This document shows, piece after piece, positions 51,092 to 59,561 of a DNA stretch of 64,000 nucleotides; within the stretch, counting starts at the first letter, position 1; every line of letters begins with the position of its first letter. The DNA lies in contig NZ_CP006587.1 of the NCBI RefSeq assembly GCF_000737515.1, forward strand, positions 620,001 through 684,000, in the 5' to 3' direction. The notes under the pieces are model-generated. The model was given only the letters and a program-made list of their open reading frames with translations. It was not told the origin of the DNA and searched no databases. Origin of the DNA: Hymenobacter sp. APR13. GTDB lineage: Bacteria; Bacteroidota; Bacteroidia; Cytophagales; Hymenobacteraceae. The translations under genes and the position numbers were made by a program.

Positions 51092-52255
51092 CTAATCCAG
51101 CGCTGAAGCTTGCGGAATGGCTTCTACTGATTTCGCAGTCAGCGCGTACAGCGCCTGCAAAAACCGGTCTACCTCGGCCTTGGTGATGTTGAGCGGGGGC
51201 AGCAGGCGCAGCACCGTGGGGTCGGAGGCATTGCCCACGAAGATGTGGTGTTCCGCCAGCAGCTGGTCGCGCAGGTCCTTGATGGGAAAGTCGTACTTGA
51301 TGCCCACCATCAGGCCCCGGCCGCGGATTTCTTCGGCCCCGGCGTGGGCTTCCAACTCCGTGCGCAGGTAGTCGCCTTGCTCGGCGGCGTGCTGCACCAG
51401 GTTTTCCTGCTCAATAACTTCCAGCACGGCCAGCGCGGCGGCGCAGGCCAGGTGGTTGCCGCCGAAGGTGGTACCCAGCAGTCCGTAGGACGCCTTCAGC
51501 TCGGGCGCAATCAGGATGCCGCCGATGGGGAAGCCGTTGCCCATGCCCTTGGCCACCGAAATAACGTCGGGCCGGATGCCGGCGTGCTGGTGGGCGAAGA
51601 ACCTGCCGCTACGGCCGTAGCCACTCTGCACCTCATCGGCCAGCAGCAGCGCGCCGTATTGCTGGCACAGCGCCGCCAGCCCCTGCAGAAACTCATCGGA
51701 AGGCATGATGATGCCGCCCACGCCCTGGATGGGCTCGATGATGACCCCGCACACGTCGCCGCCCTGCAGCACCTGCTCCACCGCCGCCAGGTCGTACTCC
51801 AGGAAGCTGATGTGGTGGTCGGCGTTGAAAGGCGCCACAATTTTGGCGTTATCGGTGGCGGCTACCGCGCCCGAGGTGCGCCCGTGGAACGCGCCTTTGA
51901 AGGCAATGACGCGCTTTTTGCCGGTATGGAAGGAAGCCAGCTTCAGCGCATTCTCGTTGGCCTCGGCCCCGGAGTTGCACAGAAACAGCGTGTAGTCCTC
52001 GTAGCCCGACACCCGGCCCAGCTTCTCGGCCAGTTCCCGCTGAATCGGAATCTGCACCGAGTTGGAGTAGAAGCCAATGTTGCCGAGTTGCTCGGTGAGG
52101 CGCTGCACGTAGTGCGGGTGGCTGTGGCCGATGCTGATAACGGCGTGCCCGCCGTAGAAATCCAGGTACTCCTGGCCTTTGTCGTCCCAGAGTTTCGCCC
52201 CCAGCGCTTTCACGGGCGTGATGTTGACGAGCGGATACACGTTGAAAAGCTCCAT
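51092..52255 (-). CDS. argD: Acetylornithine (acylornithine) aminotransferase
   Basis: A 387-residue class-III pyridoxal-phosphate aminotransferase that converts N-acylglutamate semialdehyde to N-acylornithine. Marks are NSGAEANENALKLA, FKGAFHGRTSGAV, EPIQGVGGI, LLADEVQSGYGRSG and the lysine in VAKGMGNGFPIGG. It is the last gene of the GNAT-argG-argC-unknown-argD set on the minus strand. Whether it prefers acetyl or succinyl substrates cannot be told from the sequence. Confidence 0.95.
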   Translation of the reverse strand: MELFNVYPLVNITPVKALGAKLWDDKGQEYLDFYGGHAVISIGHSHPHYVQRLTEQLGNIGFYSNSVQIPIQRELAEKLGRVSGYEDYTLFLCNSGAEANENALKLASFHTGKKRVIAFKGAFHGRTSGAVAATDNAKIVAPFNADHHISFLEYDLAAVEQVLQGGDVCGVIIEPIQGVGGIIMPSDEFLQGLAALCQQYGALLLADEVQSGYGRSGRFFAHQHAGIRPDVISVAKGMGNGFPIGGILIAPELKASYGLLGTTFGGNHLACAAALAVLEVIEQENLVQHAAEQGDYLRTELEAHAGAEEIRGRGLMVGIKYDFPIKDLRDQLLAEHHIFVGNASDPTVLRLLPPLNITKAEVDRFLQALYALTAKSVEAIPQASALD

Positions 52256-52286
52256 GGTATAGATGTGAGAGCTGAGAGGTTAGAAC

Positions 52287-52691
52287 TTAGAAGTAAGTAA
52301 TGCCCACTCCACCGTGGACAAAGAGGTTTTTGCTGGGAAATTGACGATTCAGAATGGTGAAGTGCCAGTTTTCAAATGGCCCGTCCTGAACTATCAATTC
52401 CTGCTGGTTACTAAGCTTCAGAAACAGTTGCCCTTGTTTATCAGCTTTTGCTTCCTCAATTGTGACATCAGCATGAAACCAGTCAAAAAAGAGCAACAGA
52501 GCTTCTTTTTGGCGCGGAGAAAACGTGGTTATGTGCCCCGATGCTTCAACCTGAAATTCTCCGTGGAGGTCGAGGAATACACGCTCGTCATCATCAGCAT
52601 AGACCAGTCTTATCATGCCGTTATACTCAATCTGCTGAATGGCACAGCCCACTAATGGTAGTGCATAATAGCGGCCTATTTCCTTCAGCAT
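52287..52691 (-). CDS. Small protein of unknown function inserted in the arg operon
   Basis: A 134-residue cytoplasmic protein, beta-rich (YYALPLVGCAIQQIEYNGMI; HFTILNRQFPSKNLFVHGG). It may belong to a DUF6188-like family, but this is tentative. It lies between argC and argD on the same strand, with 24 and 31 bp gaps, so it is read with the arginine genes. It is visibly more AT-rich than they are and has no obvious part in arginine synthesis. It looks like an acquired passenger gene or an immunity-like protein. Confidence 0.62.
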   Translation of the reverse strand: MLKEIGRYYALPLVGCAIQQIEYNGMIRLVYADDDERVFLDLHGEFQVEASGHITTFSPRQKEALLLFFDWFHADVTIEEAKADKQGQLFLKLSNQQELIVQDGPFENWHFTILNRQFPSKNLFVHGGVGITYF

Positions 52692-52715
52692 TTTGGCGGC
52701 GGGTTGATTAGTCCT

Positions 52716-53699
52716 TTAAAACAGCCCGGCCTTCAAACCCAGCCCCGTCGTTTCAGGCAGACCGAAAACTAGGTTCATGTTCTGCACGGCTTGGCCGGAA
52801 GCGCCTTTCACCAGGTTATCGATAACCGAGGTGATGAGCAGCTGCTTGCCGAGCTTCTGCACGTGCAGCAGGCACTTATTGGTGTTGACTACCTGCTTCA
52901 GATGCACTTCCTTGTCCGACACCGTGGTGAACGGGGCATCCTGGTAGAACTGCTGGTACAGCGCGCGGGCCTCGTCCTGGGTCAGGTCCGACGGCGTGTA
53001 GACGCTGGCGAAGATGCCCCGGGTGAAGTTGCCGCGGTACGGGATGAAGTGTATGTCCACGTCCAGCGCGTGCTGCAACTGCGCCAGGCTCTCCCCTATC
53101 TCGCCCAAATGCTGGTGCGTAAAGGGCTTGTAGATAGACACATTGTTGGTGCGCCACGAGAAATGTACGGTTTCCGAAAGACTCTGCCCCGCGCCCGTGC
53201 TGCCCGTAATGGCCGATACGTGCACGTCGTCCTGGAGCTTGCCAGCCTGGGCCAGCGGCAGCAGTGCCAGCTGAATGGCCGTGGCGAAGCAGCCGGGGTT
53301 GGCGATGCTCTGGGCCTGCTGGATGCGGCTGCGGTTCAGCTCCGGCAGCCCGTACACAAACTCCCGGCCTTCAAACTCGGCATCGGCTTCCAGACGGAAG
53401 TCGTTGCTCAGGTCGATGATGTGGGTGGTTTCGGGTAGCGGGTTCTGGGTCAGCCAGGCCTTGGAGTTGCCGTGGCCCAGGCACAGAAACACCACGTCCT
53501 CGTCGCCCTGCAGCGCGGCCGCGAAACGCAGCTCCGTGTCGCCCACCAGGTCGTCGTGCACCTGGTAGATGGGGTTGCCGGCGTTGGAAGAGCTTACGAT
53601 GCCGCCCAGCTCCACAAACTCGTGGTGCAGCAGAATCCGCAGCAGCTCCCCCGCCGTGTAGCCGGCCCCACCGACGATACCAGCCTTAATTTTCATCAT
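52716..53699 (-). CDS. argC: N-acetyl-gamma-glutamyl-phosphate reductase
   Basis: A 327-residue enzyme that reduces N-acylglutamyl phosphate to the semialdehyde with NADPH. It opens with the nucleotide loop AGIVGGAGYTAGELLRILLH, and the catalytic cysteine is in NPGCFATAIQLALLPL. Later marks are ITGSTGAGQ and FIPYRGNFTRGI. It overlaps the end of argG by 14 bases, which points to translational coupling. Start could be either of the first two ATG codons. Confidence 0.96.
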   Translation of the reverse strand: MMKIKAGIVGGAGYTAGELLRILLHHEFVELGGIVSSSNAGNPIYQVHDDLVGDTELRFAAALQGDEDVVFLCLGHGNSKAWLTQNPLPETTHIIDLSNDFRLEADAEFEGREFVYGLPELNRSRIQQAQSIANPGCFATAIQLALLPLAQAGKLQDDVHVSAITGSTGAGQSLSETVHFSWRTNNVSIYKPFTHQHLGEIGESLAQLQHALDVDIHFIPYRGNFTRGIFASVYTPSDLTQDEARALYQQFYQDAPFTTVSDKEVHLKQVVNTNKCLLHVQKLGKQLLITSVIDNLVKGASGQAVQNMNLVFGLPETTGLGLKAGLF

Positions 53700-54873
53700 T
53701 GAACGCGCTATGAATCCGCAGCTGGTTGCTGAAGATTTTGATGAATCCTTTCGCGTCGCGCGAGTCCCAGGCGTTGTTTTCCTCGCCGTAGGTAGCCACC
53801 TTCGACTGCATCATATCGAACGGCGACTCCACGCCCAGCAGCTCGAACTGGTAGGGCTTCAAGGTCACGTACACCGTACCCGACACCCGCTCCTGCGACG
53901 ATTCCAGGAACGCCTCCATGTCGCGCATCACCGGGTCGAGGTACTGCGCTTCGTGCAGCAGCGTGCCGTACCAGTTGGCGATGTAGTCCTTGTGCAGCAG
54001 CTGCCAGCGGCTGGACGTGTGCTTTTCCAGCAAATGGTGGCCTTTGATGAGAATCAGCGGCGCGGGCGCCTCGAAGCCCACCCGGCCCTTGATGCCCAGA
54101 ATCGTGTCGCCCACGTGGGTGTCGCGGCCGATGGCATACTGGCCGGCCAGCTCGTTGAGGGCCACAATCAGGTCCACGGGCTTCATCTGCTCGCCGTTCA
54201 GGGCCACCGGCTCGCCTTTCTCGAAGGTGATGCTGATTTCCTGCGGCTCGTGCTTGCTCAGCTGCGTCGGCCAGGCCGACTCCGGCAGGCCCTGGCGGGA
54301 GGTCAGGGTTTCCACCCCGCCCACGCTGGTGCCCCAGATGCCTTTATTGATGGAGTATTTAGCTTTTTCCCAGCTCATCTCCACCCCATTCTGCTGCAGA
54401 TACTCGATTTCCTGCTGGCGCGAGAGGCCCAGGTCGCGGATGGGTGTGATGATTTCGGTATCAGGCGAAATCACCGAGAAGGCCACGTCGAAGCGTACCT
54501 GGTCGTTGCCGGCGCCGGTGCTGCCGTGGGCAATGTAGTCGGCCTTGTTCTCCCGGGCGTACTCGGCCAGCGCCAGGCTCTGGAACATGCGCTCGGCACT
54601 CACGCTCAACGGGTAGGTATCGTTTTTGAGCACGTTGCCTGCCAGCAGGTAGCGCAGGCACTGCTGGTAGAACCGCTCGGTTACGTCAATCACCTCGTGG
54701 CGCGTGGAGCCCATTTCGTAGGCGCGCTGCTCGATGCCGGCCAGCTCCTCCTGGGAGAACCCGCCCGAGTTGACAATCACTGTGTGGACTTCCAGACCCA
54801 GCTCGCGGGTCAGGTACACCACGCAATAGGACGTATCCAAGCCGCCGCTATAGGCGAGAACTACTTTTTTCAT
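53686..54873 (-). CDS. argG: Argininosuccinate synthase
   Basis: A 395-residue ATP-dependent ligase that joins citrulline and aspartate. The PP-loop is AYSGGLDTSYCVVYL, followed by HGSTGAGNDQVRFD. Length is normal. It follows the GNAT gene on the minus strand with a long palindrome (54893-55020) between them and is coupled to argC. The free citrulline it needs must come from deacylation of the ArgF' product by ArgE. Confidence 0.97.
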   Translation of the reverse strand: MKKVVLAYSGGLDTSYCVVYLTRELGLEVHTVIVNSGGFSQEELAGIEQRAYEMGSTRHEVIDVTERFYQQCLRYLLAGNVLKNDTYPLSVSAERMFQSLALAEYARENKADYIAHGSTGAGNDQVRFDVAFSVISPDTEIITPIRDLGLSRQQEIEYLQQNGVEMSWEKAKYSINKGIWGTSVGGVETLTSRQGLPESAWPTQLSKHEPQEISITFEKGEPVALNGEQMKPVDLIVALNELAGQYAIGRDTHVGDTILGIKGRVGFEAPAPLILIKGHHLLEKHTSSRWQLLHKDYIANWYGTLLHEAQYLDPVMRDMEAFLESSQERVSGTVYVTLKPYQFELLGVESPFDMMQSKVATYGEENNAWDSRDAKGFIKIFSNQLRIHSAFNDEN

Positions 54874-54892
54874 GAGGTGCTGAAAATTATGA

Positions 54893-55020
54893 GAACGTCA
54901 TGCTGAGCTTGCCGAAGCATCTCGCGTGCTGAGGTTATTGGAAAAAGAACGTCATGCTGAGAACTCACTCGTGAGCACGAAGCGGCAGAGATGCTTCGGC
55001 AAGCTCAGCATGACGTTCTG
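54893..55020. repeat. Compound palindrome: half-copy plus full copy
   Basis: A half-copy (GAACGTCATGCTGAGCTTGC, then CGAAGCATCTCGCGTGC) is followed by a second element whose arms are GAACGTCATGCTGAG... and CGGCAAGCTCAGCATGACGTTC. The final arm pairs perfectly with the first. It fills the gap between the GNAT gene and argG, where it could modulate expression of the distal arg genes. Confidence 0.92.
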
Positions 55021-55031
55021 GTGACTACTGA

Positions 55032-55601
55032 TTACTGCTTCTGCTCCAGAATTTCAATGGATTGCTGCGTGAAGCTGTCGTCCAGCGTATCGTACACCAT
55101 GCCGGTGCAGAGGCACATTTTGCGCTGGTTTTCCATCAGGATGCCGTAGTTTTTGCAGCTGGAGCAGCCCTTCCAGAAGTCGTCCGACTGCGTAAGCTCG
55201 GGGAAGGTGACGGGCCGGTAGCCCAGCTCGTTGTTGATCTTCATCACGGCCGCCGAAGTGGTGATACCGAAGATCTTAGCTGCCGGGTACTTAGTGCGCG
55301 ACAGCTCGAACACGCGGTGCTTGATGGCGCGGCCCAGGCCCTCTTTGCGCAGCTCGGTGTTCACAATCAGCCCCGAGTTCACCACGAATTTCGCGTCCTC
55401 GAAGGTTTCGATGTAGCAGAAACCCGCCAGCTGGTCATCGATGAAGGCAATGATGGCATCACCCTTTTTCATCTTCTTAATCAGATAGTTAGGATCACGC
55501 TTGGCAATGCCGACGCCGCGGGTTTTGGCGGATTCGGCGTACCATTGGCAGAGGGTTTCCACATACTGCGCATCGGCAGCATCGGCGACTCGTAGGAACA
55601 T
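55032..55601 (-). CDS. GNAT acetyltransferase, candidate N-acylglutamate synthase
   Basis: A 189-residue GNAT enzyme. The acyl-CoA loop is LRKEGLGRA (residues 84-92), after FVVNSGLIVNTE. A cysteine cluster follows at Cys146/Cys149 (GCSSCKNY) and Cys163/Cys165 (MCLCTGM), which could hold a metal ion. It is the first gene of the argG-argC-argD strand. No classical argA or argJ is seen in the window, so it is a good candidate for the first step of arginine synthesis, making N-acetyl- or N-succinylglutamate. That assignment is inference from position. The start at 55601 (MFLRVADAADAQ) is chosen for fold completeness. Confidence 0.75.
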   Translation of the reverse strand: MFLRVADAADAQYVETLCQWYAESAKTRGVGIAKRDPNYLIKKMKKGDAIIAFIDDQLAGFCYIETFEDAKFVVNSGLIVNTELRKEGLGRAIKHRVFELSRTKYPAAKIFGITTSAAVMKINNELGYRPVTFPELTQSDDFWKGCSSCKNYGILMENQRKMCLCTGMVYDTLDDSFTQQSIEILEQKQ

Positions 55602-56204
55602 GGTCAAAGCTCGGTGGGCTGCCTGAGTTGGGCAGCAGACTCGGAAAGACGAAAAAGCGGGAGGGGAACGGCGCGGGCCAGGCAAAGCCTATGCTCAGGC
55701 AGAAACGCCGATAGCGACAAAAACCCAAAAGAAGGTGGGGCCAGCAGGCCGGGGAGCGGGGCATCCCGGCGGATACCGGGCAACGTCACACGAAGGCTTA
55801 CACTCGGACTAAGGTCGGTTGATTCGGAAGGTGTCTCTTGGGGTGGGCTCCGGAGGGAGGACCCGGCGTCGGTTCGCGGTAGAGGCGGAACCCGGACGTA
55901 CTATTGCAGCCAGCGGTTAAGCTGGCATGATTCGCACGACCAGTCTAGGTCGTCGCAGAAGCGCAATAGAAGAGAGTTGAATCATGACGGGTGCCGCGGG
56001 GCGGCGAGGGAGTGTTTTCACGGTTTAAATCGTTTAAACCGCTAAATCGTTGCAAAACTAGAGGATTTTTTTCGGAAACTTTGCCGCTCCGGGAGCAAAA
56101 TAAATTTCTTAACAGTGAGGCCGCCCGGTTGCGGCCGGGGCCCGATGAGCCTCCTTTTGGCAGCGTACGGCGCGCAATGCCGCATTTCTCCCTACTTGCA
56201 TCCT
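55602..56204. other. Divergent control region of the two arg operons
   Basis: About 600 bp between the divergent GNAT and argB genes. It has no protein-like frame on either strand. Visible are a hairpin GCTGCC-TGAGTT-GGGCAGC (55618-55636) in the GNAT leader, a small hairpin ACGACC/GGTCGT (about 55937-55955) and the palindrome 56021-56041. AAACTTTG near 56078-56085 is one base off TAnnTTTG and could start the argB transcript. No tRNA or known RNA was recognised. Confidence 0.6.
56021..56041. promoter_or_regulatory. Perfect palindrome CGGTTTAAA-TCG-TTTAAACCG, candidate operator
   Basis: Two 9-base arms around three bases, in the middle of the divergent arg control region and about 160 bp before the argB start. 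It lacks a T-run, so it is not a normal terminator. The dyad fits a dimeric repressor site, for example an arginine-responsive regulator. No such regulator gene is in the window. Confidence 0.55.
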
Positions 56205-56987
56205 ATGAGCGAAGGCCTGAAAATTTTTAAAATCGGGGGCGGCATTATTGACGATGACGCCCAGCTGCAGCGGTTTCTGCGGGAACTGGCGCGGGTGCCG
56301 GGCCGCAAGATGCTGGTGCACGGCGGCGGCAAAGGCGCCAGCCAGATGCTGCGCGACCTGGGCCAGGAACCCCAGATGGTGCAGGGCCGCCGCATCACCG
56401 ACGCGGCCACCCTCGACATCGTGACCATGTTCTACGCCGGCAAAACCAACAAGCAGGTGGTGGCTGGCCTGCAGGCCGCGGGCGTGCAGGCGCTGGGCCT
56501 CTCGGGGGCCGATGGCAACGCCATCCGGGCCGTGCGGCGGCCGGTCAAGGACATCGACTACGGCTTCGTGGGCGACCTGCCGGCCGATGCCGTGAACGTG
56601 CCGCTGCTGCGCCAGCTGCTGGAAACTGGCCTGCTGCCCGTGTTCTGCGCCATCACCCACGACGGCGCGGGCCAGCTGCTCAACACCAACGCCGACACCA
56701 TTGCCAGCGTATTGGCCTGCGCCCTGGCCCCGCACTACGCCGTGGAGCTGCACTACTGCTTCGAGAAGGACGGCGTGCTGCGCGACGTGGATGATGACGC
56801 CTCGGTGATTCCGCAGATAACCGCCGCCGAGTACCAGCAGCTGAAGGCCGCGGGCATCATTGCGGCCGGCATGGTGCCCAAGCTGGATAACGCCTTTGCC
56901 GCCTTGGAAGCCGGCGTGGAGCGGGTGGTTATCGAGCACGCGCTGCGCATCAACGAGCCCGTAAAAACCGTGCTATGCCGGAGCTAA
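56205..56987 (+). CDS. argB: N-acetylglutamate kinase (acylglutamate kinase)
   Basis: A 260-residue amino acid kinase that phosphorylates the acylated glutamate. Marks are LKIFKIGGGIIDDD (nucleotide loop), MLVHGGGKGASQM, GLSGADGNAI, LLNTNADTIASVLA and GMVPKLDNAFAAL. Length is normal. The ATG at 56205 is chosen because the longer frame upstream has no family similarity. Its end overlaps argE by 13 bases. It opens the plus-strand argB-argE-argH set. Confidence 0.95.
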   Translation: MSEGLKIFKIGGGIIDDDAQLQRFLRELARVPGRKMLVHGGGKGASQMLRDLGQEPQMVQGRRITDAATLDIVTMFYAGKTNKQVVAGLQAAGVQALGLSGADGNAIRAVRRPVKDIDYGFVGDLPADAVNVPLLRQLLETGLLPVFCAITHDGAGQLLNTNADTIASVLACALAPHYAVELHYCFEKDGVLRDVDDDASVIPQITAAEYQQLKAAGIIAAGMVPKLDNAFAALEAGVERVVIEHALRINEPVKTVLCRS

Positions 56988-58042
56988 CCGCCCTTACCGA
57001 CGACGCCATTGAGCTGCTGACGCAGCTGGTGCAGACGCCCTCGTTCTCGCGGGAAGAGGACCAGACCGCCGAGCTGATTTTCCGGTTTCTGGCGTTCCGG
57101 GGGGCCCGCCCCCAGCGCGACGCCAACAACGTGTGGGCCGTTTCGAAGCACTTCGACCCGGCCAAGCCCACCATCCTGCTCAACTCCCACCACGACACGG
57201 TGAAGCCCGGCGCGTCCTGGACCGCCGACCCGTTCGGGGCCGTGGTGGAGGGCGACCGGCTGACCGGCCTGGGAAGCAACGACGCGGGGGCTTCGGCGGT
57301 GAGTCTGCTGGCCACGTTCCTGCACTTCCACGAGCGGGAGAACCTGCCCTACAACCTCATCTGCGCCATTACAGCCGAGGAGGAAGTATCGGGCGCGAAC
57401 GGCATCCGGAGGCTGCTGCCGCTGCTGCCCCAGATTGACCTGGGCATCGTGGGCGAGCCGACGCAGATGGACCTGGCCGTGGCCGAAAAGGGACTGGTGG
57501 TGCTCGACTGCGTGGCCCACGGCCGCACCGGCCACGCCGCCCGCGAGGAAGGCGAAAACGCCCTTTACAAAGCCCTCGACGACGTACAGCGCCTGCGCGA
57601 CTACCGGTTCGAGCGGGTGTCGGAGCTGCTGGGCCCGGTGAAGCTGACGGTAACGCAGCTGCAGGCCGGCACCCAGCACAACGTGGTGCCCGACCGCTGC
57701 ACCTTCGTGGCCGATGTGCGCACCAACGAGCTGTACACCAATCCGGAAGTGGTGGAGCTCGTGCGCGGCCTCATCGGGGCTGAGGTGACGCCCCGCTCCA
57801 CCCACCTCAACTCCTCTCGCATCCCGCTCACGCACCCGCTGGTGCAGCGCGGCGTGGCGCTGGGCCGCCGTACCTTCGGCTCCGTCACCCTCTCCGACCA
57901 GTCGATGATGCCCTTCACCACCGTCAAAATCGGCCCCGGCGACTCGGCCCGCTCCCACACCCCCGACGAGTACATCCTGCTCAGCGAAATCCGCGCCGGC
58001 GTGCAGGGCTACGTGGAGCTGCTGGAGGGGCTGAAGCTGTAA
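56975..58042 (+). CDS. argE: M20-family deacylase (ArgE-type)
   Basis: A 355-residue metallopeptidase-like deacylase. Metal ligands are visible in LLNSHHDTVKPG (HxD), GLGSNDAGASAVS, ITAEEEVSGANG (catalytic EE) and VGEPTQMDLAVAEKG. In a pathway with ArgF' its substrate would be N-acylcitrulline rather than N-acylornithine, giving free citrulline for ArgG. Overlap with argB shows coupling. Two repeats (58060, 58172) separate it from argH. Confidence 0.88.
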   Translation: MPELTALTDDAIELLTQLVQTPSFSREEDQTAELIFRFLAFRGARPQRDANNVWAVSKHFDPAKPTILLNSHHDTVKPGASWTADPFGAVVEGDRLTGLGSNDAGASAVSLLATFLHFHERENLPYNLICAITAEEEVSGANGIRRLLPLLPQIDLGIVGEPTQMDLAVAEKGLVVLDCVAHGRTGHAAREEGENALYKALDDVQRLRDYRFERVSELLGPVKLTVTQLQAGTQHNVVPDRCTFVADVRTNELYTNPEVVELVRGLIGAEVTPRSTHLNSSRIPLTHPLVQRGVALGRRTFGSVTLSDQSMMPFTTVKIGPGDSARSHTPDEYILLSEIRAGVQGYVELLEGLKL

Positions 58043-58059
58043 AAATATTGCCGATAAAA

Positions 58060-58158
58060 GAACGTCATGCTGAGCTTGCCGAAGCATCTCTACCGCTTCG
58101 TTGCAATACCAACTCAACGAAGCAGTAGAGATGCTTCGGCAAGCTCAGCATGACGTTC
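58060..58158. repeat. Full palindrome, GAACGTCATGCTGAGC type
   Basis: Arms of about 40 bp: GAACGTCATGCTGAGCTTGC CGAAGCATCTCTACCGCTTC, paired with its complement ending AAGCTCAGCATGACGTTC. The loop is TGCAATACCAAC-like. It sits 17 bp after the argE stop. It is the best-preserved copy in the window and defines the family consensus. Confidence 0.95.
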
Positions 58159-58171
58159 CAACGTCCATCAA

Positions 58172-58223
58172 CCACCCCTAGCCCCTCCTTTCCAAGGAGG
58201 GGAACTAGCTTTTTAGCTTTTAG
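58172..58223. repeat. CCCCTAGCCCC/AACTAG repeat before argH
   Basis: CCACCCCTAGCCCCTCC, a small hairpin (CTCCTTTCCAAGGAG) and GGGGAACTAGCTTTTTAGC are a shorter form of one arm of the 45594-45756 repeat. It ends 12 bp before the argH start codon and so lies in its leader. Confidence 0.8.
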
Positions 58224-58235
58224 CAGCAACTGAAC

Positions 58236-59534
58236 ATGAAAATCTGGGATAAAGGCATTGCCGTTGACAAGAAAATTGAGCAGTTCACCGTCGGGCGCGA
58301 CCGGGAGCTGGATATGTACCTGGCGCAGTTCGATGTGCAGGCCTCCCGGGCCCAGGCCAACATGCTGGCCGGGGCGGGGCTGATTTCCGCGGCGGAAAAC
58401 CAGCAGTTGCAGCAGGGCCTGCAGGAACTGGCCGCCCAGCTGGAAGCCGGCACGTTCACCATCGGCGAGGACTTCGAGGACGTGCACTCCAAAATCGAGT
58501 CCTACCTGACCGAGCACTACGGCGACGCGGGCAAGAAAATCCACACCGCCCGCTCCCGCAACGACCAGGTGCTGACCGCCATTCAGCTGTTCCTGAAAGA
58601 CTACACCCGGCGCGCGGCCACCAAAACTCTGGAGCTGGTGGAGGTGCTGCTGCAAAAGGCGGAAACGCATAAAACCGACCTGATGCCGGGCTACACCCAC
58701 TTCCAGGCGGCCATGCCCAGCTCGTTCGGGCTGTGGTTTTCGGCCTACGCCGAGCACCTGCTGCTGGACTTGGCCCTTTTCGAGGCGGCCCACACCGTGG
58801 CCGACCAGAACCCGCTGGGCTCGGGCGCGGGCTTCGGCAGCTCCTTCCCCATCGACCGGCGGCAGACGACGCAGGAAATGGGTTTCGGCAACCTGGCCGT
58901 GAGCAGCGTGGGGGCCCAGATGCTACGCGGCAAAACCGAGAAAACTGTGGCCTTTGCCCTGGCCGGCATGGCCGCCACCCTGGCCAAGATGAGCTACGAC
59001 CTGGTGCTCTACAACGGGCAGGACATGGCCTTCGTGGAGCTGCCCAAGGAGTTTACCACCGGCTCCAGCATCATGCCCCACAAGAAAAACCCCGACGTGT
59101 TTGAGCTCATCCGGGCCCGCTGCAACGCCCTGCAGGCCCTGCCCAACACGCTCATGCTGGCCACCGGCAACCTGCCCAGCGGCTACCATCGGGACTTCCA
59201 GATTCTAAAGGAAATCCTGTTCGAGCCGATGACACAATTCCTCGACATCCTTGACATCGTGCTGTTCGCTTTGCCCCAGCTGCGCATCAAGCCCGACCTG
59301 CTCAACCAGCCCAAGTACGACGCCGTGTTTACGGTGGAGAACATCAACCAGCTCATTCAGACCGGCACGCCCTTCCGCACGGCCTACAAGCAAGTGGGCC
59401 TGGCCGTAGAAGACGGCTCGTACGTACCCCACAAGGAGTTCCAGACCACCCACCTCGGCAGCGTCCACAACCTCGGGCTGGACGAAATCCGGGCGAAGGT
59501 GGCGCGGTTCCGGCAGGGCAGCCGCCTGACGTAG
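58236..59534 (+). CDS. argH: Argininosuccinate lyase
   Basis: A 432-residue fumarase-superfamily lyase that splits argininosuccinate into arginine and fumarate, the last step of the pathway. Marks are EDVHSKIESYLTE, HTARSRNDQVLT, PGYTHFQAAMPSSFG and the signature GSSIMPHKKNPDVFELIR. It is slightly shorter than the E. coli enzyme but complete at both ends. It follows argE by 193 bp filled with two repeats, so it may have its own promoter or be modulated by the repeats. Confidence 0.96.
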   Translation: MKIWDKGIAVDKKIEQFTVGRDRELDMYLAQFDVQASRAQANMLAGAGLISAAENQQLQQGLQELAAQLEAGTFTIGEDFEDVHSKIESYLTEHYGDAGKKIHTARSRNDQVLTAIQLFLKDYTRRAATKTLELVEVLLQKAETHKTDLMPGYTHFQAAMPSSFGLWFSAYAEHLLLDLALFEAAHTVADQNPLGSGAGFGSSFPIDRRQTTQEMGFGNLAVSSVGAQMLRGKTEKTVAFALAGMAATLAKMSYDLVLYNGQDMAFVELPKEFTTGSSIMPHKKNPDVFELIRARCNALQALPNTLMLATGNLPSGYHRDFQILKEILFEPMTQFLDILDIVLFALPQLRIKPDLLNQPKYDAVFTVENINQLIQTGTPFRTAYKQVGLAVEDGSYVPHKEFQTTHLGSVHNLGLDEIRAKVARFRQGSRLT

Positions 59535-59561
59535 TCGGTAAGGAAACAGCGCCGGAAAGGG

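Noticed and set aside
55800..56000. Possible SRP or RNase P RNA in the arg control region
   Set aside because: GC-rich pieces were compared by eye with known cores and no match was found.
55614..56045. Open frame of about 140 codons in the arg control region
   Set aside because: Its Arg/Ser/Gly-rich, low-hydrophobicity sequence has no domain look, and it covers regulatory features of both strands.
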